A DNA stretch of 8,033 nucleotides, from contig CAZABT010000120.1 of NCBI GenBank assembly GCA_964483395.1, forward strand, positions 1-8,033, given 5' to 3'. This stretch comes from JAAYYM01 sp964483395 (GTDB lineage: Bacteria > Bacillota > Clostridia > Lachnospirales > Lachnospiraceae). The notes beneath the pieces are model-generated. The model ran no database searches and was not told where the DNA came from. It saw only the letters and a program-made list of their open reading frames with translations. Each line of letters starts with the position of its first letter. Position 1 is the first letter of the stretch. Below are positions 5,747-8,033 of this stretch, piece by piece. Position numbers and translations under genes: made by a program.

Positions 5747-6634
5747 TTACAGCAAGCCGTAATTTTGCATTGCTGCTTTCAGTTTCGCGGCATTTTCAGG
5801 CTCCATTGTAGTCAGCGGTCTGCGCATAATGCCTGCTTCCATGCCCATGAAGTTCATCGCCTGTTTTACCGGTATCGGATTCACCTCGCAGAACAGTGCT
5901 CCTACAAGTTCAATTGCTGCCAGCTGCAATTTGATACTCTCTGCAATGTTTCCTTCAAAGAACTTTGCGCAGATATCATGTGTCTGCTGCGGTGCCACAT
6001 TGGACAATACGGAAATAACACCCTTTGCACCAAGTGCCAGCATCGGAGTGATCTGACTGTCATTCCCGGAATAAAGATCAACACATCCGTCTGCCAATGC
6101 CATCATTTTGGCAATCTGCGGAAAATTATCGGTCGCATCCTTGACACCTACAATATTCTTAACATCTCTGCACAGGGAAACCACTGTCTCCGGCAAAATG
6201 TTCACACCGCCGGTTCTCCCCGGAATATTGTACAGCAAAATCGGTATCTGAACGCTGTCGGCTATCATAGTAAAGTGTTCCTTCAAGCCCTTCTGCGTTG
6301 CTTTGTTATAATAAGGTGTTACCACCAGCAGTGCATCTGCTCCCAGCTTCTCAGCCTCTGTTGATAAATAGATTGCTGTCTCAGTACAATTAGAACCTGT
6401 TCCCGCGATGACCGGTATACGTTTTTTCACCTGATCTACTACGAATTTAATGCATGTCAGATGCTCCTCATGACTCAACGTGGATGCCTCACCTGTTGTA
6501 CCGCATACAATAATCGCATCTGTACCGCCCTTGATCTGATATTCAATCTGTTCTGCGAATTTTTCAAAATTGATTGATCCGTCCTCTTTGAATGGTGTAA
6601 CGATTGCTACGCCTGCGCCTGTAAAAATTGCCAT
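5747..6634 (-). CDS. dapA: 4-hydroxy-tetrahydrodipicolinate synthase
   Basis: A 295-residue (beta/alpha)8 aldolase-class enzyme condensing pyruvate with aspartate semialdehyde, the first committed step toward diaminopimelate and lysine. The Schiff-base lysine is K165 in GVKDAT. CGTTGE (44-49) carries the conserved Thr pair T46-T47; PYYNK (107-111) and LYNIPGRTG (134-142) supply the tyrosines and R140. GNDS and GVISV follow as expected. Length matches family members of about 290. The frame is open to an ATG at 6673, but ATG 6634 is chosen because AGGAGGG lies 7 bases before it and the protein then begins as the family does (FTGAGVAIVTPF). It leads the dapA-dapB operon and sits below a lysine riboswitch and terminator, so lysine should shut it off. 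Confidence 0.98.
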   Translation of the reverse strand: MAIFTGAGVAIVTPFKEDGSINFEKFAEQIEYQIKGGTDAIIVCGTTGEASTLSHEEHLTCIKFVVDQVKKRIPVIAGTGSNCTETAIYLSTEAEKLGADALLVVTPYYNKATQKGLKEHFTMIADSVQIPILLYNIPGRTGGVNILPETVVSLCRDVKNIVGVKDATDNFPQIAKMMALADGCVDLYSGNDSQITPMLALGAKGVISVLSNVAPQQTHDICAKFFEGNIAESIKLQLAAIELVGALFCEVNPIPVKQAMNFMGMEAGIMRRPLTTMEPENAAKLKAAMQNYGLL

Positions 6635-6687
6635 GTCTGTTCCCTCCTGTGATTGGTTGATATGTACGCCCAAAATCGACTCTGCTT

Positions 6688-6717
6688 ACGATAAACAGCA
6701 CTTTGAGTGCTTATCGT
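6688..6717 (-). other. Bulged hairpin between riboswitch terminator and dapA
   Basis: ACGATAA (6688-6694) plus GCACT (6698-6702) pair with AGTGC (6706-6710) plus TTATCGT (6711-6717): 12 base pairs with a 3-base bulge and a 3-base loop. It lies directly after the riboswitch terminator T-run in the RNA and has no U-tract of its own. It may stabilise the RNA or be a second leader element. Its role is not known. Confidence 0.55.
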
Positions 6718-6719
6718 GC

Positions 6720-6750
6720 AAAAAAGTCGACCTTGGATGAAGGTCGACTC
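6720..6750 (-). terminator. Lysine riboswitch intrinsic terminator
   Basis: In the minus-strand RNA, AGTCGACCTT (6749-6740) pairs perfectly with AAGGTCGACT (6734-6725) around a 5-base loop, with a flanking G-U pair, and runs into six T's (6725-6720). It stands 27 bases after the aptamer and before the dapA start. A competing 8-bp antiterminator pairs GATGGAGG (6790-6783) at the aptamer 3' edge with CCTTCATC (6743-6736), which uses part of the terminator arm and loop. Confidence 0.93.
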
Positions 6751-6776
6751 ATAATATACAAATATCTTGTCTTTAT

Positions 6777-6996
6777 GATAGCCCTCCATCATGTAAGCAC
6801 CTCTGCCTACATAAATGACAGTCATACATTTATTAAATGCATGCCCAAGGATAAGAGTGCAGACCTCTTTTACCCTTTCGGCGTTGTTGCCTTTTCCGAT
6901 TCTTCATCTGCCACAATCAATATGTGATTAATCTCAACATATTTTTTGCATTCTGCTGCATCTGAACCGGTACTCTTCAATAACGCGACCTCTACC
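6777..6996 (-). ncRNA. Lysine riboswitch (L-box) aptamer
   Basis: The leader reads as an L-box: GGTAG opens P1 (6996-6992) and closes with CTATC (6781-6777). It carries the hallmark AGAGG, GAAGAGTA, GCCGAAAGGG, GCATGCATTTAATAAATGTA and GGAGGGCTATC segments, the last identical to Bacillus lysC as I recall it. P2 is GCGTT/AACGC with a further TTG/CAA; P3 is built on the AAGGGTAAAAGAG arm; P5 is TTATGTAGGC/GCTTACATGA. At about 220 bases it is longer than the usual 175-190 because the P2 arm holds an extra AT-rich hairpin. Bound lysine should keep GATGGAGG in the aptamer and let the terminator at 6720-6750 form, so dapA-dapB are expressed only when lysine is scarce. Confidence 0.95.
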
Positions 6997-7011
6997 TTGT
7001 ATGAAATTGTT

Positions 7012-7028
7012 GTTCATCAATGATGAAC
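7012..7028 (-). other. 5'-terminal hairpin of dap leader
   Basis: GTTCATC (7012-7018) and GATGAAC (7022-7028) form a perfect 7-bp stem with a 3-base loop. It starts within about three bases of the predicted transcription start, ahead of the riboswitch. Such 5' stems can protect mRNA from 5' decay; that role is inferred. Confidence 0.6.
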
Positions 7029-7036
7029 TTGCAAGT

Positions 7037-7065
7037 ATCATAGCACCATGCTGTCACTCTGTCAA
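7037..7065 (-). promoter_or_regulatory. Promoter of riboswitch-dapA-dapB operon
   Basis: On the minus strand, a perfect TTGACA (7065-7060) and TATGAT (7042-7037, 5/6) are 17 bases apart. The predicted start is near 7030, about 35 bases before the riboswitch P1 helix. It is the best promoter in the window and gives the dap operon transcription independent of the adenosyltransferase gene upstream. Confidence 0.9.
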
Positions 7066-7067
7066 AT

Positions 7068-7085
7068 ACATTTTTTCAAAAATGT
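7068..7085. repeat. AT-rich palindrome just upstream of the dap -35 box
   Basis: ACATTTTT (7068-7075) and AAAAATGT (7078-7085) are perfect reverse complements with 2 bases between, and end 2 bases before the -35 box. The A/T runs are well placed as an UP element for RNA polymerase. The dyad could also be an operator or a weak end-of-gene hairpin for the upstream gene. Confidence 0.5.
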
Positions 7086-7103
7086 CCGTCAAGCAATCAC
7101 ATG

Positions 7104-7610
7104 CTATACCGATACTGCTGCCATCGTTTTGATGGTCATTACCTGTGATACCTCGTCTACCATCGCCGCCACTTCAGGTGACAGATGAATTCCTGTCAGC
7201 ACCAAGGTTGCATCCTCCGGCTTTGCATCTATGATTCCCTTCAAATCTTCAATGCTCATAATACCTGTGTCTACAAGCCCGAGTATTTCATCCAGAATCA
7301 GATGATCGCACTCTCCTGTAGCCAATACTTTCTTTGCAAAACATAGTCCGTTTCTGATGTTCCGAATCTCTTCCCGCTGCTCATCCTCCGGCAGATCCAG
7401 AAAAAATTCTTCAGACTTTTCAAATGAAAAGAGTTTGATCTCCGGCTCTAATCGTTTGATATATTCTAATTCCGTACCACTTTTCCCCTTTAAAAACTGA
7501 ATGACAAATACACTTCTCCCCTGACTTGCAACACGTATTGCCTGTCCTATCGCGGCGGTCGTTTTCCCCTTGCCTTCGCCGCAGAACACCTGTGTCAATC
7601 CCTCGCTCAT
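7104..7610 (-). CDS. CobO/BtuR-type corrinoid adenosyltransferase, short C-terminus
   Basis: A 168-residue P-loop protein that should transfer the adenosyl group of ATP to the cobalt of cob(I)alamin or cobyrinic diamide, making coenzyme B12 forms in the cytoplasm. The Walker A loop is GEGKGKTT (11-18), followed by VFVIQFLKG (34-42), LILDEI (104-109) and LVLTG (136-140). The family tail, usually close to KHPYxxGIxAxxGIEY, is missing: the protein ends MTIKTMAAVSV. ATG 7610 is chosen, with GAGG 6 bases upstream. An in-frame ATG at 7694 also has GAGG, 11 bases ahead, and would add 28 residues not typical of the family. No cobalamin riboswitch or other B12 gene is visible. It lies 38 bases upstream of the dap promoter -35 with no clear terminator between. 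Confidence 0.85.
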   Translation of the reverse strand: MSEGLTQVFCGEGKGKTTAAIGQAIRVASQGRSVFVIQFLKGKSGTELEYIKRLEPEIKLFSFEKSEEFFLDLPEDEQREEIRNIRNGLCFAKKVLATGECDHLILDEILGLVDTGIMSIEDLKGIIDAKPEDATLVLTGIHLSPEVAAMVDEVSQVMTIKTMAAVSV

Positions 7611-7811
7611 AAGCCACCTCTTTGCCAATATTGCATTTGAATCGGAATTTTCATTGCCGGCATTGTCGGCATGAAATGATACATCGCGTATCATAGCACA
7701 AACCACCTCACATAATCAAGTATAATTTTACGGTGCTCTTTTATAGCGCTTTTAGGGGACATTCAGGCATACTGTTCTTTTTATTGTTTTTCGTTGCAAT
7801 GTATATTACAC
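7611..7811. other. Upstream region of adenosyltransferase gene; no gene seen
   Basis: No supported gene lies here. On the minus strand, TATACT (7724-7719) is the best -10 for the adenosyltransferase gene, but its 17-base-spaced -35 (GCTATA) is poor. If the start at 7694 is used instead of 7610, part of this region is coding. The sequence becomes very AT-rich to the right. Confidence 0.4.
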
Positions 7812-7979
7812 GTTCGATATCGCCGTTATGTTACATAGTTGTGTATCATTGTTATATAACCGTATTATGTATTATTGTTACGTATCGGTGTTATGTATTG
7901 TCGTTATATATCGCGTTATATATTGGTGTTACGTAACACGGTTATGTATCTATGTTATATATCATTGCTATTTTATTTT
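7812..7979. repeat. Degenerate tandem array of thirteen 13-bp units
   Basis: The sequence falls into 13 consecutive units, all 13 bp except one of 12 (7903-7914), with consensus close to GTTAYRTATYNNT. Units start at 7812, 7825, 7838, 7851, 7864, 7877, 7890, 7903, 7915, 7928, 7941, 7954 and 7967. The outermost ones are the least conserved. Each unit has a near-palindromic core; GTTATATAAC (7851-7860) and GTTACGTAAC (7928-7937) are perfect. A 13-bp period does not preserve a reading frame, so it is not a coding repeat. It could be a protein-binding array or a decayed minisatellite. Nothing else is seen to the right edge at 8033. Confidence 0.85.
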
Positions 7980-8033
7980 TTTGTTATTGATTATTAGTTC
8001 CTTTATGGTAATTGCTGTTTCCAATGTTCTTTG

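Noticed and set aside
5765..6364. Plus-strand open frame antisense to dapA
   Set aside because: His/Cys-rich translation without known motifs, opposite a certain dapA gene.
6607..6825. Minus-strand 72-codon open frame before dapA
   Set aside because: It lies in the riboswitch 3' end, terminator and leader, and overlaps the dapA start in another frame.
7086..7140. Frameshift explaining the short adenosyltransferase C-terminus
   Set aside because: Both other minus-strand frames past the last shared motif were read and neither gives the HPY/GIEY-type tail.
7611..7811. Cobalamin riboswitch upstream of the adenosyltransferase
   Set aside because: No B12-box or related conserved core was found, and the space does not fold into an evident aptamer.
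7733..7936. Plus-strand 67-codon open frame rich in Tyr, Ile and Cys
   Set aside because: Its repeats come from the 13-bp array, whose unit length is not a multiple of three. No ribosome binding site or conserved feature is seen.
7812..7979. CRISPR array
   Set aside because: Units are 13 bp with no distinct spacers and much sequence variation, and no cas gene is present.

Overview
The window looks like an ordinary chromosomal segment of a low-to-moderate GC Gram-positive bacterium. A Bacillota of the Clostridia or Erysipelotrichia type is my best guess. The basis is strong GGAGG-type ribosome binding sites, a class III fructose-1,6-bisphosphatase, a lysine riboswitch very like the Bacillus lysC L-box, and Bacillus-like promoters. 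No phage, transposon or CRISPR component was seen. Five of the six well-supported genes with a recognised family lie on the minus strand, plus the HD-GYP regulator; the only plus-strand gene is a low-complexity lipoprotein.

Layout, left to right. Positions 1-115 hold a good minus-strand promoter for a gene off the left edge, wrapped in an 11-bp inverted repeat. Positions 116-2044 are a two-gene minus-strand operon: a HisA enzyme of the eukaryotic (yeast HIS6) type, then 15 bases later a receiver/HD-GYP regulator, predicted to degrade cyclic di-GMP. Its promoter is back to back with that of the lipoprotein gene (2221-2703, plus), whose product is made almost wholly of Thr, Asn, Gly, Asp and Val. 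A bidirectional terminator (2726-2754) closes both the lipoprotein gene and the convergent class III fbp (2773-4731), which has its own TATAAT promoter inside a long imperfect inverted repeat.

Positions 4936-7065 form the diaminopimelate/lysine unit: promoter, 5' hairpin, lysine riboswitch with an enlarged P2 arm, intrinsic terminator, dapA and dapB. A competing antiterminator pairing can be read directly, so the unit should be switched off by transcription termination when lysine is plentiful. Its two enzymes carry out consecutive steps from aspartate semialdehyde toward meso-diaminopimelate and lysine. Upstream of it lies a short CobO/BtuR-type corrinoid adenosyltransferase gene (7104-7610) lacking the usual C-terminal tail.

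The right end (7611-8033) has no supported gene. It contains a striking degenerate tandem array of about thirteen 13-bp units (7812-7979) with palindromic cores. The best candidates for something unusual are this array, the eukaryotic-type HisA paired with an HD-GYP regulator, the lipoprotein, and several promoter-associated repeats. I see no clear new multi-gene system.
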